Below, piece by piece: positions 43,344-51,194 of a stretch of DNA of 64,000 nucleotides. The stretch lies in contig NZ_JAFBIQ010000001.1 in the NCBI RefSeq assembly GCF_021531315.1, positions 1 to 64,000 of the forward strand, read 5' to 3'. The translations under genes and the position numbers were made by a program. This DNA comes from Oscillibacter valericigenes. Lineage in GTDB: Bacteria > Bacillota > Clostridia > Oscillospirales > Oscillospiraceae. Each line of letters begins with the position of its first letter. Position 1 is the stretch's first letter. The notes beneath the pieces are model-generated. The model had not been told where the DNA came from and searched no databases. It saw nothing but the letters and a program-made list of their open reading frames with translations.

Positions 43344-44672
43344 ATGTCCAAGCCCATCGTTGCCATCGTTGGCCGACCGAATGTCGGCAAGTCGATGCTC
43401 TTCAATAAGCTCATCGGCCAGCGTCTTTCCATTGTGGAGGATACGCCCGGCGTCACGCGCGACCGCATCTACGGCGAGTGCGAGTGGTGCGGCCGCAAAT
43501 TTACGCTGGTCGATACAGGCGGCATCGAGCCGCGCACCGACAGCCAGATATTGACCTTCATGCGCGAGCAGGCACAGATCGCCATTGAAAACGCGACGGT
43601 CATCATCTTCCTCACCGACATCAAGACCGGTCTCACGGCCTTCGATCAGGAGGTCGCCAATATGCTCCTGCGCTCGCGCAAGCCAATCGTGCTGGCGGTC
43701 AATAAAATGGACTCCGTCGGCGCGCCGAACCCCGATTATTATGAGTTTTACAACCTCGGCCTCGGCGATCCTGTGGCCGTTTCCGCCGTCCACGGTCACG
43801 GCACGGGCGACCTGCTCGATGCCTGCGTTGCTTACTTCCCCGATGAGGAGGAGCAGGATGAGGAAAGCGACGTGCTCAAGGTCGCCATCATCGGCAAGCC
43901 GAATGTCGGAAAATCCTCGCTCACGAACCGCATTTTAGGACAGGAGCGCGTCATTGTCTCCAATGTCGCGGGCACGACGCGCGACGCCATCGACTCCTAC
44001 TTTGAAAACGAGAGCGGCAAATATGTCTTTATCGACACCGCCGGTATGCGTAAAAAGTCGAGGATCGAGGAAAGCATTGAAAAATACAGCGTCCTGCGCG
44101 CGACCATGGCCATTGACCGCGCGGATGTCTGCCTCATCATGATCGACGCCACCGAGGGCGTGACCGAGCAGGATACCAAGGTCGCCGGCCTTGCACACGA
44201 AGCGGGCAAGGCGAGCATCATCGTCGTCAACAAGTGGGATCTTGTCGAAAAGGACGGCAAGACCATGGATAAAATGCGCGAGGACATTCGCCGCGACTTG
44301 AGCTACATGACCTACGCGCCCATTCTCTTCATCTCGGCGGCGACCGGTCAGCGTGTGCCGCGGCTCTTTGAGCTCATCAACTATGTTCACACGCAGGCCT
44401 GCACCCGCATCACGACGGGTATGCTCAACAATGTCCTTGAAGACGCGCAGACAAGAGTGCAGCCGCCCACGGACAAGGGTAAGCGCTTGAAAATTTACTA
44501 CATGACGCAGGTGGGTGTCTGCCCGCCGCACTTCGTCGTCTTCTGCAACGACAGGCAGCTCTTCCACTTTTCCTATCAGCGCTACCTTGAAAACTGCATC
44601 CGCAATGTGTTCGGCTTGGAAGGCACGCCCATCATCCTCTCCATTCGGCAGAAGGGGGATAAGGAGGAGTAA
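43344..44672 (+). CDS. der: Ribosome-associated GTPase Der (EngA)
   Basis: A 442-residue protein with two tandem GTPase domains and a C-terminal KH-like domain, needed for 50S assembly. The first P-loop is 'GRPNVGKS' at residues 10-17 and the second 'GKPNVGKS' near 184; both are followed by 'DTPGVTRDR'/'NVAGTTRDA' switch regions and 'NKMD'/'NKWD' guanine motifs. The ATG at 43344 follows CAGGAGG; an upstream in-frame TTG has no site. Confidence 0.97.
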   Translation: MSKPIVAIVGRPNVGKSMLFNKLIGQRLSIVEDTPGVTRDRIYGECEWCGRKFTLVDTGGIEPRTDSQILTFMREQAQIAIENATVIIFLTDIKTGLTAFDQEVANMLLRSRKPIVLAVNKMDSVGAPNPDYYEFYNLGLGDPVAVSAVHGHGTGDLLDACVAYFPDEEEQDEESDVLKVAIIGKPNVGKSSLTNRILGQERVIVSNVAGTTRDAIDSYFENESGKYVFIDTAGMRKKSRIEESIEKYSVLRATMAIDRADVCLIMIDATEGVTEQDTKVAGLAHEAGKASIIVVNKWDLVEKDGKTMDKMREDIRRDLSYMTYAPILFISAATGQRVPRLFELINYVHTQACTRITTGMLNNVLEDAQTRVQPPTDKGKRLKIYYMTQVGVCPPHFVVFCNDRQLFHFSYQRYLENCIRNVFGLEGTPIILSIRQKGDKEE

Positions 44673-44677
44673 AGGAA

Positions 44678-45397
44678 ATGTACTTGCTCGCTCTTGTTTT
44701 TATAGAGTTTATGACGCATTTGGACTATCTTTACGCAGCGGTCGCTGCCTATTTCTGCGGCTGCTTTAACGGGGCGCTCTTCACCTCGCGGCTCTTCTTT
44801 CACGATGATGTGCGCACCCACGGCAGCGGCAACGCGGGGCTGACGAATTTCTACCGCACCTACGGCGCGAGGTACGCGCTGCTCGTCATTGCCTGCGATA
44901 TGCTCAAGGCGGTCGTGGCGGTGGGCTTTGCGGCATGGCTCGGTGCGCGCTTTGACCCGCGCATCCTGCCGGATCTTCCGCTGACCGCGGCGGAGCAGGC
45001 GGAGTATCTGCTGCACTTTAAATACTGGGCGGGACTCTTTTGCGTACTGGGCCATATGTTTCCCTGCACGGCAAAATTCAAGGGCGGCAAGGGTATTTTG
45101 TGCTCCGCGACGCTCACGCTGCTGCTCGACTGGCGCATCGCGCTGGTGTCCTGGGGGCTGTTCGCCCTGCTGTGGCTGACGACCCGCTATGTGTCGCTCG
45201 GCTCGGTGTGCGCAGCGGCGGTTTTTCCGATCGTGACGCAGCTCGTCTTCGGCGACACGCTGGTTACGGTGCTGGCTGTGTGCATGGCGGCGCTTGTCAT
45301 CTGGGCGCACCGCGAGAACATCAGGAGACTGCTGAACGGAACGGAAAACAAGTTCCATTTCCATGTCAACGCACCCAAAACGGAGGAGGAAGCATGA
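44678..45397 (+). CDS. plsY: Glycerol-3-phosphate acyltransferase PlsY
   Basis: A 239-residue membrane acyltransferase using acyl-phosphate to make lysophosphatidic acid. Conserved motifs are 'THGSGNAGLTNFYRTYG' near residue 46, 'GHMFPCTAKFKGGKGI' near 125 and a third near 175. It is somewhat longer than usual (about 200) because of an added loop and a C-terminal tail. AAGGAGGAG precedes the ATG. Its stop overlaps gpsA by four bases, which couples the enzyme that makes G3P to the one that acylates it. Confidence 0.93.
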   Translation: MYLLALVFIEFMTHLDYLYAAVAAYFCGCFNGALFTSRLFFHDDVRTHGSGNAGLTNFYRTYGARYALLVIACDMLKAVVAVGFAAWLGARFDPRILPDLPLTAAEQAEYLLHFKYWAGLFCVLGHMFPCTAKFKGGKGILCSATLTLLLDWRIALVSWGLFALLWLTTRYVSLGSVCAAAVFPIVTQLVFGDTLVTVLAVCMAALVIWAHRENIRRLLNGTENKFHFHVNAPKTEEEA

Positions 45398-46395
45398 ACA
45401 TTGTCGTACTCGGCAGCGGCGGCTGGGGTACCGCAAATGCCATACTGCTGCACAAGAACGGATATCGTGTTACGCTGTGGTCGCACAATGCGCAGAAGGC
45501 GAAGCAGCTGGAGGGGACAAGGAAAAATCCTTTACTCGTTGGCGTGCCGCTCCCGCAGGGGATCACGGCGACAAACGACCTTGCCTGCCTGAAGGACGCG
45601 GAACTGGTCGTGTTCGCCTCGCCATCCTACGCGCTGCGCAGCGTCGCGGCGCTCTCCGCACCGCACATTCCCGAGGGTGCTGTGCTTCTTTCGCTGACCA
45701 AGGGCATCGAGCGCGGCACGCATCTGCGGATGTCGCAAGTCATCGCACAGGAGACCGGCGGGGGACACCCCATTGCCGTGCTCTCCGGCCCCTCACACGC
45801 CGAGGAGGTCGCGCGCGGTATGCCGACGGGCGTGGTCGCAGCGTCCTGCGACGAGGAGACCGCGCGGCTCATCCAGCGTGTGTTCACCAATGAATGCTTC
45901 CGCGTCTACACACACGACGACATGGTTGGTGTGGAGCTGGCCGGCGCGCTCAAGAACGTGGCGGCGCTATGCTGCGGCGTGAGCGACGGTCTCGGCCTCG
46001 GCGACAACACCAAGGCACTGCTCATCACGCGCGCGATGGCGGAGACCTCGCGCCTGGCAGAGCGGCTCGGCGGGCGCAAGGAAACGCTCGCGGGCCTTGC
46101 CGGCATGGGCGACCTGATCGTCACCTGCACTTCGATGCACTCACGCAATCACCGCGCGGGCATTGCCATCGGCGAGGGGCGCACGCCGCAGGAGGTCGTC
46201 GCCGACATGGGCGGCGTGGTTGAGGGCTATTATGCCGCCGTCAGTGCGAAGGAGCTGGCGGACGAGGTGGGTGTCGAGCTGCCGATCTGCGAGGCGATGT
46301 ATGACATTCTCTACAATGGTGCGGAGGTCGGCGGTATGGTCCATCGGTTGATGGGGCGCGCGCCGAAGCGCGAGAGCGACAACAACTGGCTATGA
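45394..46395 (+). CDS. gpsA: NAD(P)H-dependent glycerol-3-phosphate dehydrogenase
   Basis: A 333-residue enzyme that makes sn-glycerol-3-phosphate for phospholipids. The Rossmann motif 'VLGSGGWGTANA' is at residues 5-16, 'LSLTKGIE' near 103, and 'ELAGALKNVAALCCG' with the catalytic Lys near 190. GGAGGAAGC precedes the ATG. The frame stays open far upstream inside plsY, but the Rossmann motif and ribosome site fix the start here. Confidence 0.97.
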   Translation: MNIVVLGSGGWGTANAILLHKNGYRVTLWSHNAQKAKQLEGTRKNPLLVGVPLPQGITATNDLACLKDAELVVFASPSYALRSVAALSAPHIPEGAVLLSLTKGIERGTHLRMSQVIAQETGGGHPIAVLSGPSHAEEVARGMPTGVVAASCDEETARLIQRVFTNECFRVYTHDDMVGVELAGALKNVAALCCGVSDGLGLGDNTKALLITRAMAETSRLAERLGGRKETLAGLAGMGDLIVTCTSMHSRNHRAGIAIGEGRTPQEVVADMGGVVEGYYAAVSAKELADEVGVELPICEAMYDILYNGAEVGGMVHRLMGRAPKRESDNNWL

Positions 46396-46423
46396 AAAAG
46401 GCGGCCCGTACAGGCCGCTTTTT
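46395..46423 (+). terminator. Terminator after gpsA
   Basis: GCGGCC (46401-46406) and GGCCGC (46413-46418) form the stem, flanked by an A-run and followed by TTTTT, just after the gpsA stop. Confidence 0.75.
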
Positions 46424-46441
46424 CCGACAGGGAGAATATAT

Positions 46442-47005
46442 ATGGAGCTGATCGAACAACTGGGACGCTATACGCCGTATAATGAGCAGGAGGCGCGCGA
46501 TCGCGCACTGCTGCTGCGCGCCCTGCGCGAGGAAGAAAATGTGTTCACGCGCGAAAACGAGCGGATGCACATGACGGCCTCGGCGTGGGTGACGAATGAA
46601 GCGCACGACCGCGTGCTGATGGCCTACCATAATATCTATGCTTCCTGGGCGTGGCTCGGCGGACACGCCGACGGCGAGTGCGACCTGCTCGCCGTCGCGC
46701 TGCGCGAGGTGCGCGAGGAGAGCGGCCTGACGCGGCTGCGCCCCGCGTCGGAGGACATCTTTTCCGTTGAGGTGCTGACCGTGGACGGGCACGAGAAGCG
46801 CGGGAGATATGTTTCCTCACACCTGCACCTGAATGTGACCTACCTCATCATCGCGGACGATGCCGAGGCACTGACCGTCAAGCCGGATGAGAACAGCGGT
46901 GTGCGCTGGTTCACGCCGGATGGCGCGGTGGAGGCAAGCAGCGAGCCGTGGTTCCGTGAGCGCATCTACAAAAAGCTCAACGCCAAGCTCGCCGCGCTGC
47001 AATAA
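46442..47005 (+). CDS. NUDIX hydrolase
   Basis: A 187-residue NUDIX hydrolase that cleaves a nucleoside-diphosphate-linked compound. The Nudix box G-x5-E-x7-R-E-x2-E-E-x-G starts at 'GGHADGECDLLAVALREV' near residue 73 and continues 'REESGL'. An N-terminal helical segment precedes the fold. CAGGGAG lies before the ATG. Substrate unknown; it is alone between two terminators. Confidence 0.9.
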   Translation: MELIEQLGRYTPYNEQEARDRALLLRALREEENVFTRENERMHMTASAWVTNEAHDRVLMAYHNIYASWAWLGGHADGECDLLAVALREVREESGLTRLRPASEDIFSVEVLTVDGHEKRGRYVSSHLHLNVTYLIIADDAEALTVKPDENSGVRWFTPDGAVEASSEPWFRERIYKKLNAKLAALQ

Positions 47006-47021
47006 GGAGAAGGCAGAGAAA

Positions 47022-47050
47022 AAAGCCGCTCACAGATGGTGAGCGGCTTT
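47022..47050. terminator. Bidirectional terminator between NUDIX gene and rpmB
   Basis: A 12-bp perfect stem AAAGCCGCTCAC / GTGAGCGGCTTT (47022-47033 with 47039-47050). Confidence 0.9.
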
Positions 47051-47062
47051 CACTGCTATCTT

Positions 47063-47251
47063 TTAGATCGCGCGGGTAACCTTACCGGAACGCAGACAGC
47101 GGGTACAAACATAGACATGGCGGGGCGTACCGTTGACCATCGCCTTGACGCGCTTGACATTGGGCTTCCAAGGACGATTGGAGCGTCTGTGGGAGTGGGA
47201 GACCTGAATACCAAAGGTCACGCCCTTGTCGCAAAACTCACACTTTGCCAT
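47063..47251 (-). CDS. rpmB: 50S ribosomal protein L28
   Basis: A 62-residue ribosomal protein: 'CEFCDKGVTFGIQVSHSHR' near the N-terminus and 'RHVYVCTRCLRSGKV' near the C-terminus supply two C-x2-C pairs, marking the zinc-binding form. The start at 47251 follows AAGGAGGTG. It is a single-gene unit. Confidence 0.97.
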   Translation of the reverse strand: MAKCEFCDKGVTFGIQVSHSHRRSNRPWKPNVKRVKAMVNGTPRHVYVCTRCLRSGKVTRAI

Positions 47252-47291
47252 CCGTTGCACCTCCTTGCTGTAATCAAATCGAGACTTGCGC

Positions 47292-47338
47292 ATTGCAAGC
47301 ATTGGCTATGATAGCAGATTTCAAAAGAAATTGCAAGC
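47292..47338 (-). promoter_or_regulatory. rpmB promoter with repeated GCTTGCAAT element
   Basis: On the minus strand TTGCAA (47331-47336), 17 bases, TATCAT (47308-47313). The 9-mer GCTTGCAAT occurs twice (47330-47338 over the -35, and 47292-47300 downstream), a possible operator pair. Confidence 0.6.
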
Positions 47339-47427
47339 AAAATTTTTCAATTTCTCGGATTTTTTTGCGTTTTTCTCTTTCAGCTGTCTCCGCAGGCCGC
47401 AGCGCAAAAAAATGATCGCCGCCGCCC

Positions 47428-47456
47428 TTGTAAAAACAGGGAAAAGCCGATATAAT
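47428..47456 (+). promoter_or_regulatory. Promoter of the hprK operon
   Basis: TTGTAA (47428-47433), 17 bases, TATAAT (47451-47456), 36 bases before the hprK start. Confidence 0.78.
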
Positions 47457-47492
47457 ATATATGGAAAAATTTTACCTGATGGGAGAAGTGAC

Positions 47493-48443
47493 ATGAACAC
47501 CGATCGAAGCGTAAAGGTAAAGGATATTGTTGAAAAATTTCAACTTGAGGTGCTCTACCGCGGTACTGATTATGACACGGAAATACTGACCATCACGGAT
47601 GTCAACCGTCCGGGGCTGCAATTTGTCGGCTTTTTTGATTATTTCGACCCGCGGCGGCTCCAGATCATCGGCAAGGGCGAGACGATGTTCCTCAAGGGCT
47701 ATTCCGCCGACGAACGGCGGGCGAAATTTGAGGCGCTGTTCAAGCATGAGATCCCGGCGCTGGTCGTCTCGCGCGGACTCGATGTGTTCCCTGAGTGCAT
47801 GGAGATGGCGCAGAAGTATGGTCGGACGCTCCTGCGCACGGAGTATACCTCAGTCGAATTTACGAGCATGACCATCGACTATCTCAACCATGAGCTGGCG
47901 CCCATGATCACGCGCCACGGCGTGCTGATGGATGTGTACGGCGAGGGCGTGCTGATCCTCGGCGACAGCGGCATCGGCAAGAGCGAGACCGCCATTGAGC
48001 TCATCAAGCGCGGCCATCGGCTGGTCGCGGACGACGCGGTGGAGATCCGCCGCATCGGTGACACGCTCATCGGCACGGCGCCGGAGCTGATCCGACACTA
48101 TCTGGAGGTGCGCGGCATCGGCGTTGTCGATGTGCAGAAGCTCTTCGGCATGAGCGGCGTCAAGGCCACGACGCAGATCGACCTTGTCATTCAGTTTGAG
48201 CGCTGGAACGACGAAAAGTTCTACGACCGGCTCGGCCTCGACGAGGCACACACGCAGATCATGGGCGTCCCGGTCCCGCTGCTGACCATTCCGGTCTCGG
48301 CAGGTCGAAACCTCGCCGGTATCGTGGAGCTGGCAGTGATGAACAACCGTCAGAAGAAGTACGGCATCAATTCCGCCCGCGAGTTTGTCGAGCAGATCGA
48401 CAGTCATGTGGACCGCGAGGCGGCGAAGGAAAGAAATCAGTAA
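47493..48443 (+). CDS. hprK: HPr(Ser) kinase/phosphorylase
   Basis: A 316-residue bifunctional enzyme that phosphorylates or dephosphorylates HPr on a serine and so controls carbon catabolite repression. The P-loop 'GDSGIGKSETAIELI' is near residue 153, and the HprK signature 'EVRGIGVVDVQKLFG' near 205. The start at 47493 follows GGGAG. First of hprK-murB-rapZ-whiA-dnaE, with gaps of 9-15 bases between genes. Confidence 0.96.
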   Translation: MNTDRSVKVKDIVEKFQLEVLYRGTDYDTEILTITDVNRPGLQFVGFFDYFDPRRLQIIGKGETMFLKGYSADERRAKFEALFKHEIPALVVSRGLDVFPECMEMAQKYGRTLLRTEYTSVEFTSMTIDYLNHELAPMITRHGVLMDVYGEGVLILGDSGIGKSETAIELIKRGHRLVADDAVEIRRIGDTLIGTAPELIRHYLEVRGIGVVDVQKLFGMSGVKATTQIDLVIQFERWNDEKFYDRLGLDEAHTQIMGVPVPLLTIPVSAGRNLAGIVELAVMNNRQKKYGINSAREFVEQIDSHVDREAAKERNQ

Positions 48444-48452
48444 GGAGCGGTG

Positions 48453-49391
48453 ATGGAGTCCATGTTTTCAAAAAACCGCCCCGGCTGGGCGGCACTGCTG
48501 GATCGAAAGGTCGCGGACTATCTGCCGGACCTCAAATATACGCATGACGAACCGCTCGCGCGGCATACCTCATTTCGCATCGGTGGTCCGGCGGCGCGCA
48601 TGACGTTTCCGACCTCGTGCGAGCAGCTCGTGCTGCTCATGGGCTTTGCGGAGGAATGCGGCGTCACGCCGCTCCTGCTTGGCAACGGCACCAATCTGCT
48701 CGTTGCAGACGAGGGGCTGGATACGCTCGTCCTTCAGACGGGCGAGGGGCTCAACCGCATCTCGCTCGATGGTGAGACGATCATCGCGGACGCAGGCGTT
48801 TCGCTCGCGCGGCTGGGCGTGTTCGCGTGGCAGCACAGCCTCACAGGGCTGGAATTTGCCCACGGCATCCCCGGCAGCCTCGGCGGCGGGGTCGTAATGA
48901 ACGCAGGCGCCTACGGCGGCGAGCTGAAGGATGTTCTCACCGAGGTCACGGCGCTCTTTCCAGACGGTGTGCGGACGCTGCGCGGGGAGGAGCTTGCGCT
49001 CGGCTACCGCCGCAGCCTCTTCACCGATCATCCAGAGGCCGTCGTGCTGCGCGCGAAGCTTGCGCTGCAAAGCGGCAGCGCGGAGCAGATCAAAGCGCGC
49101 ATGGATGAACTTGCAGCCAAGCGCCGCGCGAGCCAACCGCTCGAGCTGCCCAGCGCCGGCAGCACCTTCAAGCGGCCCGAGGGCTATTTTGCCGCCGCGC
49201 TCATCGACCAGTGCGGCCTCAAGGGTACGCGCGTCGGCGGGGCGGAGGTCAGCCGGAAGCACGCAGGCTTTGTCGTCAATGTCGGCGGCGCGAAGTGTGC
49301 CGATGTGCTCGCGCTCATCCAAAAGGTACAGGATACTGTTTTCACGGCGACCGGTGTCACACTTGAACAGGAAGTAAAGATCATTCAATAA
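48453..49391 (+). CDS. murB: UDP-N-acetylenolpyruvoylglucosamine reductase
   Basis: A 312-residue FAD enzyme that completes UDP-MurNAc synthesis for peptidoglycan. FAD-binding 'HTSFRIGGPA' is near residue 37, 'GIPGSLGGGVVMNAGAYGGE' near 140-160, and the catalytic-serine segment 'PSAGSTFKRPEGYFAA' near 232, typical of type II MurB. The start is the ATG at 48453 after AAGGAG; a GTG one codon earlier cannot be excluded. Confidence 0.96.
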   Translation: MESMFSKNRPGWAALLDRKVADYLPDLKYTHDEPLARHTSFRIGGPAARMTFPTSCEQLVLLMGFAEECGVTPLLLGNGTNLLVADEGLDTLVLQTGEGLNRISLDGETIIADAGVSLARLGVFAWQHSLTGLEFAHGIPGSLGGGVVMNAGAYGGELKDVLTEVTALFPDGVRTLRGEELALGYRRSLFTDHPEAVVLRAKLALQSGSAEQIKARMDELAAKRRASQPLELPSAGSTFKRPEGYFAAALIDQCGLKGTRVGGAEVSRKHAGFVVNVGGAKCADVLALIQKVQDTVFTATGVTLEQEVKIIQ

Positions 49392-49404
49392 AGGGGGACG
49401 AAGC

Positions 49405-50268
49405 ATGGAGATCCTTGTCATTTCGGGCCTGTCCGGCGCGGGAAAGTCCAGCGCCGCGTCCTGCCTTGAGGACATCGGCTACTACACGGTGGACAATATG
49501 CCCGCCGCCATTATCCCCAAGTTTGCGGAGTTTTCCGCAGAGAGCGACGGACGCTATGACCGCGTTGCGTTGGTGAATGACATTCGCGGCGGCGTGGACA
49601 GCTTTCAAGAGCTTCTGGAGGTCATTGACCGCTTGCGCGAGGGCGGTACAGTCTGTCGTCTGCTCTATCTGGAGGCCGATACGCAGAGCATCATCAAGCG
49701 CTACAAGGAAACGCGCCGCCGCCACCCGCTTTTGGAGGACGGCGCGACCATCGAAGACGCGGTAAAGCGCGAGACCGAGCTGCTGCGCCCGCTGCGCGAG
49801 CGCGCGGATTTTGTGATCGACACCACGCAGCTCTCCGCCGCAAAGCTGCGCGGAGAGCTCTACCGGCTCTTTGCCGAAAAGGGGCAGCAGAGCCGCATGA
49901 GCGTCAATGTTCTCTCCTTTGGCTACAAGTACGGCGTGCCGCTCGAGGCCGACCTTGTGTTCGATGTGCGCTTCATGCCCAATCCCTTCTATGTGCCGGA
50001 ACTGCGCTACAAGACCGGTATGGACGACGAGGTATATAACTATGTCTTCTCCTTCCCGCAGACGAAGGAGTTTCTTGCAAAGCTTGAGCAGATGCTTGCC
50101 TTTTTGCTCCCGCTTTATCAGGACGAGGGCAAGGCTGTGCTGGTCGTGGCCGTCGGCTGTACCGGCGGGCGGCATCGCTCGGTGTCCATCGCGCGGGCAG
50201 TGACGGAGTACATAAATAAGCTCGGCTACGCCGCTTACGAGAACCACCGCGACATCACCCGCGGCTGA
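49405..50268 (+). CDS. rapZ: RNase adapter RapZ family nucleotide-binding protein
   Basis: A 287-residue protein with a P-loop 'GLSGAGKSSAASCLEDIGY' at residues about 7-25 and the C-terminal RapZ domain with 'GCTGGRHRSVSIARAV' near 250. In Gram-negatives it controls glmS mRNA and senses GlcN6P; in Firmicutes (YvcJ) the role is less clear. Order murB-rapZ-whiA is conserved. GGGGGA precedes the ATG. Confidence 0.95.
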   Translation: MEILVISGLSGAGKSSAASCLEDIGYYTVDNMPAAIIPKFAEFSAESDGRYDRVALVNDIRGGVDSFQELLEVIDRLREGGTVCRLLYLEADTQSIIKRYKETRRRHPLLEDGATIEDAVKRETELLRPLRERADFVIDTTQLSAAKLRGELYRLFAEKGQQSRMSVNVLSFGYKYGVPLEADLVFDVRFMPNPFYVPELRYKTGMDDEVYNYVFSFPQTKEFLAKLEQMLAFLLPLYQDEGKAVLVVAVGCTGGRHRSVSIARAVTEYINKLGYAAYENHRDITRG

Positions 50269-50282
50269 AAGGAGGGCCGCCC

Positions 50283-51179
50283 ATGTCATTTTCCTCTGAC
50301 GCTAAGGCAGAGCTTTGCCGCGTGCCGCTTACGCGGCGCTGCTGCGCCCTCGCCGAGGCCTACGGCGTGCTGCTCTACGCGGGCATCTTTTCCACCGTAG
50401 AGGTGCGCATCGTCACCGAGAGCGAGGACTTTGCCGCACGACTGCCCAAGCTCTTTCACAAGGCGTTCTCTCTCCGCTTCGATGCGCAGGAAAACGGCGG
50501 AAAGAGCATCTTCCGCGTCACGGATGAGCACAAGCTTTCCACCATTTTGGAAACGCTCGGCTACGATGCTGACCAGCACTACGCGCTCCATGTCAACTTC
50601 GCCCTGCTCGAGGACGAGTGCTGCCGCGCGTCGTTCCTGCGCGGTGCCTTTCTCGCGGGCGGCAGTGTGACCGATCCGCTCAAGCGCTATCACCTTGAAT
50701 TGGCCACGCCGCATTTACAGGTGGGACGCGAGGTAGAGGCGCTGCTGCGCGACATGGGCTGCGAGCCGAAAAATGTCCTGCGGCAGGGCAACGGCGTGAC
50801 CTATTTCAAGCAAAGCAATCACATTGAGGAATTGCTCACGCGCATCGGCGCGCCTGCCGCTGCGATGGAGGTCATGGCCGCGAAGGTCGAAAAGGAGATG
50901 CGCAACACCGTCAACCGCCGCGTCAACTGCGACGCCGCGAATGTGGACAAGGCCGTCGCCGCCTCACGCGAGCAGGTCGAGGCGCTCACGCGCTTGACCG
51001 ACGCGGGCATCGTCTCAACGCTGCCCGTTAAATTGCAGGAGGTCGCGGTCGCGCGTCTTTTGCAGCCGGAGCTGTCGCTCAGCGAGCTGGCGGAGACCTT
51101 TGACCCGCCGCTGACCAAATCCTGCCTCAACCACCGCATGCGCAAGCTCATGGAGCTTGCAGGAAAAGAGAAAACATAA
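50283..51179 (+). CDS. whiA: WhiA-type DNA-binding regulator
   Basis: A 298-residue protein with two N-terminal LAGLIDADG-like domains ('RASFLRGAFLAGGSVTDP' near residue 115) and a C-terminal helix-turn-helix ('LSLSELAETFDPPLTKSCLN' near 265). WhiA controls division and chromosome segregation in Gram-positives. AAAGGAGG precedes the ATG. It lies 15 bases before dnaE. Confidence 0.95.
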   Translation: MSFSSDAKAELCRVPLTRRCCALAEAYGVLLYAGIFSTVEVRIVTESEDFAARLPKLFHKAFSLRFDAQENGGKSIFRVTDEHKLSTILETLGYDADQHYALHVNFALLEDECCRASFLRGAFLAGGSVTDPLKRYHLELATPHLQVGREVEALLRDMGCEPKNVLRQGNGVTYFKQSNHIEELLTRIGAPAAAMEVMAAKVEKEMRNTVNRRVNCDAANVDKAVAASREQVEALTRLTDAGIVSTLPVKLQEVAVARLLQPELSLSELAETFDPPLTKSCLNHRMRKLMELAGKEKT

Positions 51180-51194
51180 AGAGAGGATACCGCC

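Noticed and set aside
45040-45393. N-terminal extension of gpsA inside plsY
   Set aside because: The frame is open but overlaps plsY, has no start with a ribosome site, and the Rossmann motif begins right after the ATG at 45394.
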